Of a stretch of 58,399 nt of DNA, positions 27,958 to 37,731 are shown piece after piece. The stretch's first letter is position 1. Each line of letters opens with the position of its first letter. Both the position numbers and the translations under genes were made by a program. The DNA is from Porticoccaceae bacterium. GTDB lineage: Bacteria; Pseudomonadota; Gammaproteobacteria; Pseudomonadales; Porticoccaceae. The stretch is taken from NCBI GenBank assembly GCA_018663035.1, contig JABJEX010000069.1, positions 1 to 58,399 of the forward strand. Direction: 5' to 3'. The notes beneath the pieces are model-generated. The model was given only the letters and a program-made list of their open reading frames with translations, was not told the origin of the DNA and did no database searches.

Positions 27958-30696
27958 TTACAGCCATATCTGGTTATTTTCTCTACCTGAACTCTGCTGG
28001 TCATCGCGATTGCGACTGTCCAACTCTCGGCAAATCGTTTCCTGTAACTCTTTGCTGAAGGTCATGTCCGTAAGGGGCTTATTGTGCTGATCGGTCAGAT
28101 AGAAGGTATCTTCAACACGCTCGCCAAGGGTAGTGATTTTTGCATTGTAAAGGTTCAGGTTATAACGCAAAAATATACTGGCCAGATGGGCAAGTAGCCC
28201 AGGTCTATCTGGCGTAATAACTTCCAGTACGGTGGTATCTGTCTCAATATCATTGCGCAGCGATGCGACGGTTTTGAGGGTAAAGTTTTTTAACTGCCGA
28301 GGTGTGCGGCGTGATATTTCTGTGCTCACCGACCCTGGGTTAACGATGCCTAGGCGCAAGCTGTTGGTGACCTGTTTGCACAGCCGCTGATTGGCTCCAA
28401 TGGGCCGGTCCTTTTCGTCTAGCACGTAAAACACGTCAAAGGCTCTGCCGTCGCTGGTAGTGTGCAGGCGCGCGTCCTGAATATTAAGCTGCATCTTATC
28501 CAGCACCGCAGCAATAATCGAAAAGATATTCTGCCGCCCGGTGGTATGCACAAAGATTTGCGTTGCGACTGGTATCTCAATGCCCACGTCACTCATGACA
28601 ATCACTGGGCTCTGTGGATCTGGGTTGGCGATAATTGCCTTGGTAAAACTAGAAATGTCCTCAACTCGCTCACGCAGAAAGAATTCCTGATCCACATCGC
28701 TCCAAACCCCGAGGGCCTGATCCTCGGCAACCTGTTCTTCAAGCAGTAGCCTCAGCGCCGCTGTCTTTGCATAGTTGACCCAAGACACCCTGTCCACGGG
28801 CACGCCAAGGCCCTGTTGTAATGCACGCTTAGTCTCAAAATAGAGGTTGCGCATCAACGAGCCTTTCCAGTCAGTCCAGAGTCTTGGATTGGTGGCATTA
28901 ATATCAGCAACGGTCAGCACATAGAGCATATCCAGGTGCATCTGGTCTCCGCAGTGCTTTGCAAATTTGTAAATCACATCCGGGTCAGAGGTGTCTTCGC
29001 GCTGAGAGATGGTGGACATTAGTAGATGATTTTCTACTAGCCACTGAAGCAATTTAATTTCCTTGCTGCGAAGTCCATGACGTTCGCCAAAATCCGCTAT
29101 GTCGGCAGAGCCTAATATAGAATGATCCCCACCACGACCCTTGGCGATATCATGGTATAAAGCGGCGATAATCAGCAGTTCCGGCTTGGGCTGGTTTTTA
29201 AAGATATGTGCGGACACTGGGAACTGCTCTGCGACCTCTGGGCGAGCCAGCAAGCGAATGTTGCGCACGACCTGAAGCGTATGCACATCAACGGGGTAAA
29301 TATGGAATAGATCATGCTGAGTTTGGCCGACGATTTTACCAAACTCGGGGAGATAGCCACCTAAGATGCCGTAGCGATTCATTCGTTGCAGCTGAATAGA
29401 GAGTTTGTACGGCGCCCGCAGAATACGCATAAACAGTTCGCGATTGACGGTGCTGGCTCTAAACTCATCGTTGATTAGATTGCGATGCAAGCGTATTTGA
29501 CGAATCGCGGATGCGCGAATGTCCTTGATGTTTTTGTTTTCGCCCATGATCGCAAATAGCTCTAGCAGTGCAGAAGGCTGGTCGCGAAATACTGTCTCGC
29601 TGGTTGTATCAAGATAATCATCACGGATCACAAAGCGTTGATTAACCGCTGTAACCACCTTGGTTTTATCTTTGCGATAGATGGCTTCGTCGAGGTACTG
29701 CAGCAGCACATCGGTTATTTCGCGAATTGACAGTACAGCTCTGTAGTAGCGCTGCATAAATTTTTCTACGCCCAGTCGTCCATCGCTGTCTTTGTAGTCA
29801 AACATCACAGCAAGCTTGCGTTGATAGTCAAATAGCAGGCGCTCTTCTGGGCGTCCAGCAATTAGGTGCAGGCCATAGCGCACCTTCCAGAGAAATTCTT
29901 CCTCGCGACGCAGGGTTAGGTACTCTTCGTCTGAGAGAAAGCCCTTGTGCACCAACTGGGAGCGTCTATGGACATCAAAGTGGCGTTTGGCTGTCCAGTT
30001 GATTAGTTGGATATCTCTCAGTCCGCCAGGGGCTTCTTTTACATTGGGCTCAAGATTGTATTCGGTGTCGTCATGCTTGCGATGGCGGGCGCGCTGCTCA
30101 TCGATTTTGCCGCGGTAAAAATCGCTGGATGACCAGATTTTTTTTGGCCCGGTCTTCTTTAGCATCGCCTCGCGAAGGGCGCTGTCGCCCCGTAGCAGTC
30201 GGGTTTCCATCAAATTGGTGGCCACGGTTATATCAGCTCTTGCCTCATCGACGCACTGAGATAGCGAACGCACACTGTGACCAATCTTTAACTGTATGTC
30301 CCAGAGGAAGGTGAGAAACTGCTCGATGCTCTGGCGATATTTCTGCGGGCGATTGCGTCGCATCAGGATCAATAGATCTATATCAGAGTGGGGATGCAAT
30401 TCGCCACGGCCATAGCCTCCTACAGCTATCAGGGAGATATTGTCGTCCCACTCAAAGCGATTCCAAGCGTAGCAGAGCATGATGTCGGCAAACTGAGCGG
30501 ATTCATTGACTAGCGTGTGAACCTCTTCGCCTTCATGGAAGCGATTGTTAAAGTGGCTCTGCGCTGCGCTGAGGGCATTGCGAAATACGGTAACTGGGTC
30601 TCCGCTCGCCAGGTCGCGGGAAAAGCGTTTCTCGTCAAAGAATAGAGGGACAGAAATTCCTGGCGGCAATTCTAGCGGTTGGTAATTGGCGGACAT
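27958..30696 (-). CDS. glnD: [Protein-PII] uridylyltransferase/uridylyl-removing enzyme (GlnD)
   Basis: Bifunctional sensor of glutamine that adds UMP to PII proteins when nitrogen is scarce and removes it when glutamine is high. Of 912 residues (E. coli 890), the nucleotidyltransferase domain shows G-G-Y-G-R-G-E-L and H-S-D-I-D-L around 90-107. The HD hydrolase domain has L-Y-H-D-I-A-K-G-R-G-G-D-H-S near 515. Two ACT domains follow, beginning near V-F-V-H-T-T-G-R-Q (about 708) and V-I-T-P-D-R-P-G-L-L (about 818). All catalytic motifs look intact. It lies between map and dapC, as in other gammaproteobacteria. The glnB/glnK targets are not in the window. Confidence 0.96.
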   Translation of the reverse strand: MSANYQPLELPPGISVPLFFDEKRFSRDLASGDPVTVFRNALSAAQSHFNNRFHEGEEVHTLVNESAQFADIMLCYAWNRFEWDDNISLIAVGGYGRGELHPHSDIDLLILMRRNRPQKYRQSIEQFLTFLWDIQLKIGHSVRSLSQCVDEARADITVATNLMETRLLRGDSALREAMLKKTGPKKIWSSSDFYRGKIDEQRARHRKHDDTEYNLEPNVKEAPGGLRDIQLINWTAKRHFDVHRRSQLVHKGFLSDEEYLTLRREEEFLWKVRYGLHLIAGRPEERLLFDYQRKLAVMFDYKDSDGRLGVEKFMQRYYRAVLSIREITDVLLQYLDEAIYRKDKTKVVTAVNQRFVIRDDYLDTTSETVFRDQPSALLELFAIMGENKNIKDIRASAIRQIRLHRNLINDEFRASTVNRELFMRILRAPYKLSIQLQRMNRYGILGGYLPEFGKIVGQTQHDLFHIYPVDVHTLQVVRNIRLLARPEVAEQFPVSAHIFKNQPKPELLIIAALYHDIAKGRGGDHSILGSADIADFGERHGLRSKEIKLLQWLVENHLLMSTISQREDTSDPDVIYKFAKHCGDQMHLDMLYVLTVADINATNPRLWTDWKGSLMRNLYFETKRALQQGLGVPVDRVSWVNYAKTAALRLLLEEQVAEDQALGVWSDVDQEFFLRERVEDISSFTKAIIANPDPQSPVIVMSDVGIEIPVATQIFVHTTGRQNIFSIIAAVLDKMQLNIQDARLHTTSDGRAFDVFYVLDEKDRPIGANQRLCKQVTNSLRLGIVNPGSVSTEISRRTPRQLKNFTLKTVASLRNDIETDTTVLEVITPDRPGLLAHLASIFLRYNLNLYNAKITTLGERVEDTFYLTDQHNKPLTDMTFSKELQETICRELDSRNRDDQQSSGRENNQIWL

Positions 30697-30750
30697 CAGG
30701 TTAAGTTCTCAGGCTAATGGGTTTATCAGGTCGAGGCGGTACTGCTGACC

Positions 30751-31521
30751 TTAGAAAGACTCCTCGGTACGTGCCGTGAAGACTTCGACACCATCAGCGG
30801 TAACCAGCATAGTGTGCTCCCATTGCGAGGAAAGCCTGCCATCTCGAGTTTCGACGGTCCATCCATCAGGCTTAAGCTTGGTGCCATGCTTGCCGGCGTT
30901 AATCATAGGCTCGATAGTAAAAGTCATACCCTCGAGCAGTTCTAGCCCTGTGCCGGGCCGCCCGTAATGCAACACTTGCGGTTCCTGATGAAACTCATCA
31001 CCAATACCATGACCACAGTAGTCGCGAACCACTGAGTAGTAGCTAGCCTCTGCATGGGTCTGGATTGCGTGGCCAATATCACCGAGGCGAACGCCAGGTC
31101 TGACCAGCTCAATGCCTTTGTAGAGACATTCCTGAGATATTTTAATCAGTCGATCGGCATGGCTTGCGACCTTGCCTACTCTAAACATCTTGCTTGTGTC
31201 GCCGTACCAACCGTCTTTGATCACTGTGACGTCTATGTTGATGATATCGCCACTTTTTAGAACTTTTTTCTCTGAGGGAATGCCATGGCACACCACTTGA
31301 TTTACCGAGGTGCACACGGACTTAGGAAAGCCACGATAGCCGAGACAGGCGGGGATGGCTTTTTGTATATTAACTATATGCTCGTGACAAATTCTATCCA
31401 GCTCTTCCGTGGTGACCCCGGGTAGGACATACTCGCCAATTAGCTCTAGTACTTCCGCGGCCATTCGGCCAGCGATACGCATCTTGGCAATCTGCTCTGG
31501 GCTTCGAAGCTTTACGTTCAT
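30751..31521 (-). CDS. map: Methionine aminopeptidase, type I (Map)
   Basis: Removes the N-terminal methionine from new proteins; essential and cytoplasmic. About 256 residues from the ATG at 31521 (M-N-V-K-L-R-S-P-E-Q), which has GAGA a few bases upstream; the frame continues to a TTG at 31533 but gains nothing conserved. The five metal ligands are visible in N-I-D-V-T-V-I-K-D-G, G-D-T-S-K-M-F, C-G-H-G-I-G, T-I-E-P-M and Q-W-E-H-T. It is divergent from rpsB, as in E. coli, so the 346-bp region between them carries both promoters and the S2 leader. Confidence 0.96.
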   Translation of the reverse strand: MNVKLRSPEQIAKMRIAGRMAAEVLELIGEYVLPGVTTEELDRICHEHIVNIQKAIPACLGYRGFPKSVCTSVNQVVCHGIPSEKKVLKSGDIINIDVTVIKDGWYGDTSKMFRVGKVASHADRLIKISQECLYKGIELVRPGVRLGDIGHAIQTHAEASYYSVVRDYCGHGIGDEFHQEPQVLHYGRPGTGLELLEGMTFTIEPMINAGKHGTKLKPDGWTVETRDGRLSSQWEHTMLVTADGVEVFTARTEESF

Positions 31522-31867
31522 TGCGATTCTCAAACAGTGATTATGGCCGCTATTGTACGCATCAAACCGCCGATGAGGGAGTGTCTGGGCAATATTTCCT
31601 TATCAACTGGGCAAATAACCTTGAGGCTGATCCTGAGTTCGCAATTGACTGGCGCCCAAGCTACTTATTTTCTCTGATTTTTTCTTTATATGGCTCTGAC
31701 CTTATGGTATAAAGCGCGCCGTTGTAAGGATGTCCTTGCAACTTTATTGAAACTAAACGACACACACATTCCGACACGATAGTCTGGGTGCCTGTTAAGC
31801 AAGAGTTAGAACGCTTTATGGGTTGATTATTGGGGGATGTGGAGGCTTAACCCCAAGAGGAAAAATT
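31522..31867 (+). promoter_or_regulatory. map/rpsB divergent region with structured rpsB leader (t44-like position)
   Basis: An extended -10 promoter (TG at 31705, TATAAA at 31708-31713) with a GC-rich discriminator GCGCGCC points toward rpsB. It is followed at once by a 9-bp hairpin with 4-nt loop at 31721-31742. A second stem pairs TTGGGG (31830-31835) with CCCCAA (31851-31856), directly against the GAGG ribosome site (31857-31860). In enterobacteria this leader (Rfam t44 location) mediates repression of rpsB-tsf by free S2 protein. The same arrangement here suggests the same control. No protein gene fits in this stretch. Confidence 0.72.
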
Positions 31868-32662
31868 ATGTCTACTGTCAGTATGCGCGATATGTTGCAG
31901 GCTGGTGTGCATTTCGGCCACCAAACCCGCTTCTGGAACCCCAAAATGAGCCAGTACATCTTTGGCTCACGCAATAAAGTCCATGTTATTAACCTTGAGC
32001 ACACTGTGCCAGCATTCAATGAAGCACTAGAGATTCTGCGTGTTGAAGCTGCTAAAGGTAATCAAATTCTTTTTGTCGGCACCAAGCGTGCTGCACAAAA
32101 CATTGTTAAAGAGCAAGCAGAGCGCTGTGGTATGCCCTACGTCAGCCATCGCTGGTTGGGCGGAATGCTCACTAACTATAAAACTATTCGTGCGTCTATT
32201 CGTCGTTTCCGTGAGTTGGAAGCGCAGGAAGCGGATGGCACCTTCGAAAAGCTGACCAAGAAAGAAGTTCTGATGCGCACGCGCTTGAAGGACAAGCTCG
32301 AAGCTAGCATCGGTGGTATCAAAGACATGAATGGTCTGCCGGATATTTTGTTTGTAGTTGATGTTGATCACGAACGAATTGCTATTAACGAAGCTAACAA
32401 GTTGGGTATCCCAGTTGTAGGTATCGTCGATACTAACAGTGATCCCGATGGCGTTGATTACGTCATTCCTGGCAATGACGATTCAATCCGCGCGATCAAG
32501 CTGTATGCTGCCTCTGTTGCCGATTCTGTTCTTGAGGGCAAGGCGCAGTCAGCAACCATAACCAGCAAAGATGAATTCGTTGAAGAAGTCGCTGAAGTAG
32601 CGCCAGCTGCTGAAGTTGCTGCTCCTGCGGAAGCTGATCCTAAGGAAGCTGCAGCGGAGTAA
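31868..32662 (+). CDS. rpsB: 30S ribosomal protein S2
   Basis: Small-subunit protein S2, 264 residues. The start [19 protein letters not shown] matches the family, and AGAGG sits 8-12 nt upstream. The open frame extends 15 codons further back, but that extension runs through the leader stem and is not family-like. [18 protein letters not shown] near 187-204 is conserved. The last 30 or so residues are a low-complexity Ala/Glu/Pro tail ([13 protein letters not shown]), longer than in E. coli. It is co-transcribed with tsf across an attenuator hairpin. Confidence 0.97.
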   Translation: MSTVSMRDMLQAGVHFGHQTRFWNPKMSQYIFGSRNKVHVINLEHTVPAFNEALEILRVEAAKGNQILFVGTKRAAQNIVKEQAERCGMPYVSHRWLGGMLTNYKTIRASIRRFRELEAQEADGTFEKLTKKEVLMRTRLKDKLEASIGGIKDMNGLPDILFVVDVDHERIAINEANKLGIPVVGIVDTNSDPDGVDYVIPGNDDSIRAIKLYAASVADSVLEGKAQSATITSKDEFVEEVAEVAPAAEVAAPAEADPKEAAAE

Positions 32663-32703
32663 CTTCCACTGGAGCCCATTGGGTACTGTAAAGGTAATAA
32701 GAT

Positions 32704-32726
32704 AAAGGGGGGCGCTGCCCCCTTTT
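32704..32726 (+). terminator. Attenuator/terminator hairpin between rpsB and tsf
   Basis: AAAGGGGG pairs with CCCCCTTT around a 6-nt loop, with a TTTT tail. A partial terminator here would set the ratio of S2 to EF-Ts transcripts, as is known for rpsB-tsf in E. coli. Confidence 0.85.
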
Positions 32727-32760
32727 CTCCAACTGATTAAATGTTTTAGAGAGGAATACA

Positions 32761-33624
32761 ATGTCACAGGTAACAGCATCTTTAGTGAAAGAGCTGCGAG
32801 ATCGCACTGGTTTAGGCATGATGGAATGCAAAAGAGCACTGGTTGAAGCCGGTGCTGATATTGATAAGGCTATTGAAGAGCTGCGCAAGTCCAGCGGCAT
32901 GAAAGCAGCCAAAAAAGCCGGCCGCACGGCTGCTGATGGAATCGTTATGTTCAAAACCGATGGTTCCTATGGTCTGGTTTTGGAAGTGAATAGTGAGACT
33001 GATTTCGCTGCTCGCGACGAGGGCTTTAAAGGCTTTGCTAACGCTGTAATGGATGCGGGCTTCTCTGCCAAGCAAACTGATATAGCAGCATTAATGGCCG
33101 ATGGTCTAGAATCAGCGCGTGAAGCACTGGTGCAGAAAATTGGTGAAAACATCTCCGCTCGTCGTGCCGACAGCTTAGAGGCGCCAGTGGTTGGTGGTTA
33201 TGTTCATAGCAACAATCGTATCGCTGTACTTGTTGGTCTTTCGGCCGGCAACGAAGAATTGGCTCGCGATGTTGCTATGCATGTTGCAGCAGTTAACCCT
33301 GCAGTAGTAAGCTCTGATCAGATGCCGGCAGAGCTAGTTGCCGCTGAAAAAGAAATTTTTGCAGCTCAGGCTCGCGAGAGTGGCAAGCCAGAAGAAATTA
33401 TTGAAAAAATGATTGGCGGTCGCATCAGCAAGTTCTTGAAAGAGAGCAGCCTGGTTGACCAGCCCTTTGTTAAAGACCCAGACATCACTGTAGGCAAGTT
33501 GGTTGCTGCGCAGGGTGCCGAGGTTGTGTCCTTTATCCGTTATGAAGTGGGTGAGGGTATTGAAGTTGAAGAAGTTGATTTTGCTGCAGAAGTAGCCGCA
33601 CAGGTTGCAGGTGCCAGTGAATAA
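32761..33624 (+). CDS. tsf: Elongation factor Ts
   Basis: Guanine-nucleotide exchange factor for EF-Tu, 287 residues (E. coli 283). The N-terminal UBA-like domain has [19 protein letters not shown] near 9-27, and the core begins with the T-D-F-A-A-R-D motif that contacts EF-Tu. AGAGAGGAAT precedes the ATG. It is followed by pyrH after 15 bp, the conserved order in gammaproteobacteria. Confidence 0.98.
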   Translation: MSQVTASLVKELRDRTGLGMMECKRALVEAGADIDKAIEELRKSSGMKAAKKAGRTAADGIVMFKTDGSYGLVLEVNSETDFAARDEGFKGFANAVMDAGFSAKQTDIAALMADGLESAREALVQKIGENISARRADSLEAPVVGGYVHSNNRIAVLVGLSAGNEELARDVAMHVAAVNPAVVSSDQMPAELVAAEKEIFAAQARESGKPEEIIEKMIGGRISKFLKESSLVDQPFVKDPDITVGKLVAAQGAEVVSFIRYEVGEGIEVEEVDFAAEVAAQVAGASE

Positions 33625-33639
33625 TTAAAAGGAGCAAAT

Positions 33640-34371
33640 ATGCCAACCACCGGTAAGGAGAAAAAGTACAAACGTATCCTCCTCAAGCTCAGTGGTGAAG
33701 AGCTGATGGGTGAAGAGGGCTTCGGGATTGATCCCAAGGTTCTCGATCGTATGGCACTTGAGATAGGCCAACTTGTAGGCATTGGTGTACAGGTTGGATT
33801 GGTTATCGGTGGCGGCAATTTGTTTCGCGGAGCAGCGCTGAACGCAGCTGGTATGGACCGGGTTACCGGTGACCATATGGGTATGCTGGCAACAGTCATG
33901 AATGCCTTGGCTATGCGTGATGCGCTGGAACGCACCAATATTTCCTCCCATGTAATGTCAGCAATCCCCATGAGCGGTGTTGTAGAGCATTATGATCGTC
34001 GTCGAGCTATTCGCTATATCAAAGATGGCGACGTGGTTATCTTCTCTGCGGGTACAGGCAATCCATTTTTTACCACAGACTCTGCAGCCTGCCTGCGTGG
34101 TATCGAAATTGATGCCGATGTGGTGCTAAAGGCCACTAAGGTCGATGGTGTGTACAGTGCAGATCCCATGCTTGACCCCAACGCTAAGCTTTATGATCAT
34201 CTAACCTACGATGAGGTGTTGGATAAAAAGCTCGGCGTTATGGATTTAACTGCTATCTGTCTGTGCCGCGAGCATAATATGCCGCTGCGAGTATTTCGGA
34301 TGTCAAAACAGGGAGCTTTACTCAATCTAGTGGTTGGTGGTGCCGAGGGCACTCTAATCGAAGAGGGATAG
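33640..34371 (+). CDS. pyrH: Uridylate kinase
   Basis: Hexameric UMP kinase making UDP for nucleic acids and for UDP-sugar precursors of the envelope. The 243 residues have the amino-acid-kinase fold: L-L-K-L-S-G-E near 15-21, I-G-G-G-N-L-F-R-G for [21 protein letters not shown], and A-T-K-V-D-G-V-Y. Allosteric control by GTP and UTP is known for the family. AGGAG lies before the ATG. frr follows after 10 bp. Confidence 0.97.
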   Translation: MPTTGKEKKYKRILLKLSGEELMGEEGFGIDPKVLDRMALEIGQLVGIGVQVGLVIGGGNLFRGAALNAAGMDRVTGDHMGMLATVMNALAMRDALERTNISSHVMSAIPMSGVVEHYDRRRAIRYIKDGDVVIFSAGTGNPFFTTDSAACLRGIEIDADVVLKATKVDGVYSADPMLDPNAKLYDHLTYDEVLDKKLGVMDLTAICLCREHNMPLRVFRMSKQGALLNLVVGGAEGTLIEEG

Positions 34372-34381
34372 GGAGTTTTAA

Positions 34382-34939
34382 ATGATTAATGAACTAAAAC
34401 AAGACGCGGAAGAGCGAATGGCGAAAGCAGTAGATGCTCTGGGTGGTGCGTTTAACAAGATTCGCACTGGTCGCGCTCATCCGAGCATTCTCGATGGAAT
34501 CTCGGTTGATTATTACGGGGTGGACACCCCGCTGAGTCAGGCTGGCTCGATCGCTATTGAAGATGCCAGAACTCTCTCGGTCACGCCTTGGGAAAAATCT
34601 CTGGTACCAGCCATAGAAAAAGCCATTATGAAGTCTGATTTAGGTCTAAACCCCTCAACAGCAGGCGCGGTTATTCGTGTTCCACTGCCTGCGTTGACAG
34701 AGGAGACGCGCAGACATTATGGCAAACAGGCCAAATCGGAAGCTGAGGGAGCAAGAATTGCTATCCGCAATATCCGCCGCGATGTGATTTCCGATGTTAA
34801 GGATTTACAGAAAGCCAAAGACATCAGTGAAGATGAAGAGCGCAAGGCGCAGGATGATATTCAGAAAATCACTGATCGCTTTATCGGCAAAGTGGAAGAA
34901 GCTTTGGCTGCCAAAGAAAAGGATTTGATGGAGATCTAA
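34382..34939 (+). CDS. frr: Ribosome recycling factor
   Basis: Splits post-termination ribosomes together with EF-G. The 185 residues equal the family length. [13 protein letters not shown] near 28-40 and the [11 protein letters not shown] segment are conserved. GGGAG lies 7 nt before the ATG. uppS starts close after the stop, within the same operon. Confidence 0.98.
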   Translation: MINELKQDAEERMAKAVDALGGAFNKIRTGRAHPSILDGISVDYYGVDTPLSQAGSIAIEDARTLSVTPWEKSLVPAIEKAIMKSDLGLNPSTAGAVIRVPLPALTEETRRHYGKQAKSEAEGARIAIRNIRRDVISDVKDLQKAKDISEDEERKAQDDIQKITDRFIGKVEEALAAKEKDLMEI

Positions 34940-34958
34940 TCTCCGGGTGAATAACATC

Positions 34959-35726
34959 ATGGCTGATCTCTCTATTGTGTCCCCGCATCCACTTAAGCAT
35001 GTTGCCATTATTATGGATGGCAACAATCGCTGGGCTAAGCAGCGTGGTTTGGGTGGAATCGCTGGCCACGAGGCCGGTGTTGAGCGTATCCGCGATACCC
35101 TTAAAGCGGCAAAAAAGAGCGGCATAGATACGATTACGCTATTTGCATTTAGTAGTGAGAACTGGAAGCGCCCAGAGCTCGAAGTTCGCGGGTTGATGTC
35201 GCTGTTTTCTTCCTACCTAAAAAAGGAAGCTAAATCCCTGAGGGATGATGATGTTTGCCTTAGAGTTATTGGTAATCGCAGTAACCTAAGTGATCGGTTA
35301 AAACGCCTGATTGACGACGCTGAACAGATGACAGCCAAAGGCCATTTTACTCTTAACCTCTGTGTTGATTATGGCGGTCGCTGGGATATTGCTCGCACCG
35401 CTCAAAAGCTTGCATCCGAGGTGCAGACCGGTCGGCTGCGGCCCTCAGACATCGACGAGAGTCTATTTGGTCGCTCTATGGAAGAGGGTGGCATCCCCGA
35501 ACCTGATCTCTGTATTCGCACTGCAGGTGAACAGCGTATTAGTAACTTCCTGCTTTGGCAGATGGCCTATACCGAGCTTTATTTCGCCGACTGCTACTGG
35601 CCTGACTTCGATGCTAGCGCACTGGATATGGCAATTACCGAATACTACTCACGACAGCGACGGTTTGGATTGCGTGGCGATGGTCTAGTACCCAAGCGGG
35701 ACTCAGACGAGCCTCTTCATGCTTAA
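34959..35726 (+). CDS. uppS: Undecaprenyl diphosphate synthase
   Basis: Cis-prenyltransferase adding isopentenyl units to farnesyl-PP to make the C55 carrier lipid for peptidoglycan and O-antigen. I-M-D-G-N-N-R-W-A-K-Q-R-G near residue 20, with the catalytic aspartate, F-A-F-S-S-E-N-W-x-R-P, and the late R-T-A-G-E-Q-R-I-S-N-F-L-L-W-Q motif are all present. The frame also opens at GTG 34947. ATG 34959 is preferred because GGGTGA lies about 9 nt upstream of it. The 3' end overlaps cdsA by 8 bases. Confidence 0.96.
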   Translation: MADLSIVSPHPLKHVAIIMDGNNRWAKQRGLGGIAGHEAGVERIRDTLKAAKKSGIDTITLFAFSSENWKRPELEVRGLMSLFSSYLKKEAKSLRDDDVCLRVIGNRSNLSDRLKRLIDDAEQMTAKGHFTLNLCVDYGGRWDIARTAQKLASEVQTGRLRPSDIDESLFGRSMEEGGIPEPDLCIRTAGEQRISNFLLWQMAYTELYFADCYWPDFDASALDMAITEYYSRQRRFGLRGDGLVPKRDSDEPLHA

Positions 35727-36546
35727 ACAGCGAATATTTACCGCCCTGGCAATGGTTGCCGTTCTTCTAGTCCTGCTGCTGACGCTGTCACCGCTTTGGT
35801 TTAGTTTGGTCATCATGCTGCTGGTGGTCGTGGCTGGCTGGGAATGGACCAACCTGATTAAAGTCGACAGCTCCTCCGGCAAGGCCGGGTATTTAGTGGC
35901 GCTATTAGCGGTACTATTAACCACGGGTTATTGGCTAGGGCTTTTCGGTGCCTTTGATTTTGGGCTCGCACAATCTATCAGTTACTGGGCTGTGGGACTC
36001 TGGGCGGTTATTTTCCTTTGGGTGCAGGGGTACCCCAGCAGTGCGATCCTGTGGTCGCCGAAGCTGGTTTTAATCGCCCTTGGGATACTTCTGTTGACCT
36101 TCACCTGGGTGGCTGTAGCTACTATTTTGCACGCTGAGCAGGGGCGGTGGCTGCTGCTATTGGCCATTGTTGTAGTAGCCTTGGCGGACATAGGTGGGTA
36201 CCTAGCTGGCCGCCTCTTTGGCAAGCATAAGCTGGCGCCAGTGGTTAGCCCCGGTAAGACCTGGGAGGGCTTTGCTGGTGGTATTTTTCTAGAGTTGGTT
36301 CTTATCGCTACGCTACTTTGGTTGAATCTTGGACAGACTCTGTCAGCACTGTTGATATTGATTATCCCTGTGGCGCTTTACTCTGTGTTGGGTGACCTGT
36401 TCGAAAGCATGATCAAGCGCCACAGTGGCGTGAAAGACAGCAGTCAATTATTGCCTGGTCATGGCGGTGTACTCGACCGAATTGATGGCTTTATGGCTGC
36501 ACTACCATTATTTAGCCTGCTACTTATCCAGACCAGTCCATTCTAG
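35719..36546 (+). CDS. cdsA: Phosphatidate cytidylyltransferase
   Basis: Integral membrane enzyme making CDP-diacylglycerol from phosphatidic acid and CTP, the entry to all phospholipids. The 275 residues have about eight membrane segments and the C-terminal signature S-P-G-K-T-W-E-G-F-A-G-G, followed by L-G-D-L-F-E-S-M-I-K-R and K-D-S-S-Q-L-L-P-G-H-G-G-V-L-D-R. It overlaps the end of uppS, suggesting translational coupling, and is followed 3 bp later by dxr. Confidence 0.96.
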   Translation: MLKQRIFTALAMVAVLLVLLLTLSPLWFSLVIMLLVVVAGWEWTNLIKVDSSSGKAGYLVALLAVLLTTGYWLGLFGAFDFGLAQSISYWAVGLWAVIFLWVQGYPSSAILWSPKLVLIALGILLLTFTWVAVATILHAEQGRWLLLLAIVVVALADIGGYLAGRLFGKHKLAPVVSPGKTWEGFAGGIFLELVLIATLLWLNLGQTLSALLILIIPVALYSVLGDLFESMIKRHSGVKDSSQLLPGHGGVLDRIDGFMAALPLFSLLLIQTSPF

Positions 36547-36549
36547 GTT

Positions 36550-37728
36550 ATGCAAACTATCACTCTGCTAGGTGCAACTGGCTCTATTGGTGAAAGCACA
36601 CTAGACATCATTGGTCGACATCCAGATAAATACGCTGTTTTCGCGCTTACCGGAAACCAGCAGATTGAAAAGTTGGCTGCGCAGTGTCTGCGCCATAATG
36701 CTGAGTATGCAGTAGTTAATGATGCACTGTCGGCCTCTAAATTAGAGAGTCTCTTAGCAAATCTCAAAGCCCCCACCAGGGTACTGTACGGCGTTGATGC
36801 GCTCTGTCAGGTCGCTAGTGCTGAGTCTGTGGATACGGTGATGGCGGCTATTGTGGGCGCTGCAGGGCTTGTACCCACACTCGCCGCGGTCAAGGCGGGC
36901 AAAAAGATTTTGTTGGCAAATAAAGAGTCTCTGGTGATGGCGGGCGGTCTGTTTATGGACGCCGTCAAAGCATCTGGTTCTCTGCTGCTGCCAATAGATA
37001 GTGAGCACAACGCTATTTTTCAATGTTTACCTGCCAATTATCAGGGGGCAGACGCAGCTGGTGTTAGCAAGTTGCTACTGTCAGCGTCAGGAGGTCCATT
37101 CCGAGGCTGGTCGGTTGAGCAGATGCTGTCAGTTCAGCCAGAGCAAGCCTGTGCTCACCCCAACTGGAGTATGGGGCGCAAGATCTCCGTGGATTCGGCT
37201 TCGCTAATGAATAAGGGTCTCGAGCTTATAGAAGCCTGCTGGCTTTTTGATGTGGCGCCCTCACAGATTGAAGTAGTCGTGCACCCTCAGAGTGTGATTC
37301 ACAGCCTAGTACAGTACACAGACGGCTCGGTACTTGCACAGCTTGGTAATCCCGATATGCGCACACCTATAGCGCACGCCTTGGCCTGGCCTGATCGTAT
37401 TCTTTCCGGTGTGGAAAACCTAAACCTGTTTGAGATAGCGCGACTAGACTTTGAGCAGCCAGATTTGGCGAGCTTCCCCTGTCTACAGCTAGCATTTGAT
37501 GCTGCTGCAGCGGCTGGTGATGCGCCTGCTATTCTTAATGCAGCAAATGAGATTGCTGTGCAGGCATTTCTCGATCGGCGTATAGGCTTTACCCAGATCG
37601 CACAGGTTGTAGACAATAGCCTTCAGGGGCTAGATTTTAGTGAACCAGACTCGCTTGATGCAGTCCAAGAGTCCGATCAAAAAGCTCGCCAGCACAGCAT
37701 GGCTTACATTACCCAGATCGAGTCCTAG
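36550..37728 (+). CDS. dxr: 1-deoxy-D-xylulose 5-phosphate reductoisomerase
   Basis: Second enzyme of the MEP isoprenoid pathway, converting DXP to MEP with NADPH and a divalent metal. The 392 residues include N-terminal [17 protein letters not shown], metal ligands in [10 protein letters not shown], and S-G-G-P-F-R in the flexible loop. The product chain feeds uppS, located two genes upstream. Spacing to rseP is 3 bp, so this is one operon. Confidence 0.97.
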   Translation: MQTITLLGATGSIGESTLDIIGRHPDKYAVFALTGNQQIEKLAAQCLRHNAEYAVVNDALSASKLESLLANLKAPTRVLYGVDALCQVASAESVDTVMAAIVGAAGLVPTLAAVKAGKKILLANKESLVMAGGLFMDAVKASGSLLLPIDSEHNAIFQCLPANYQGADAAGVSKLLLSASGGPFRGWSVEQMLSVQPEQACAHPNWSMGRKISVDSASLMNKGLELIEACWLFDVAPSQIEVVVHPQSVIHSLVQYTDGSVLAQLGNPDMRTPIAHALAWPDRILSGVENLNLFEIARLDFEQPDLASFPCLQLAFDAAAAAGDAPAILNAANEIAVQAFLDRRIGFTQIAQVVDNSLQGLDFSEPDSLDAVQESDQKARQHSMAYITQIES

Positions 37729-37731
37729 TCT

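Noticed and set aside
31823-31867. Upstream extension of the rpsB frame by 15 codons
   Set aside because: It runs through the leader stem and ribosome site, and the extra residues do not match S2 proteins.
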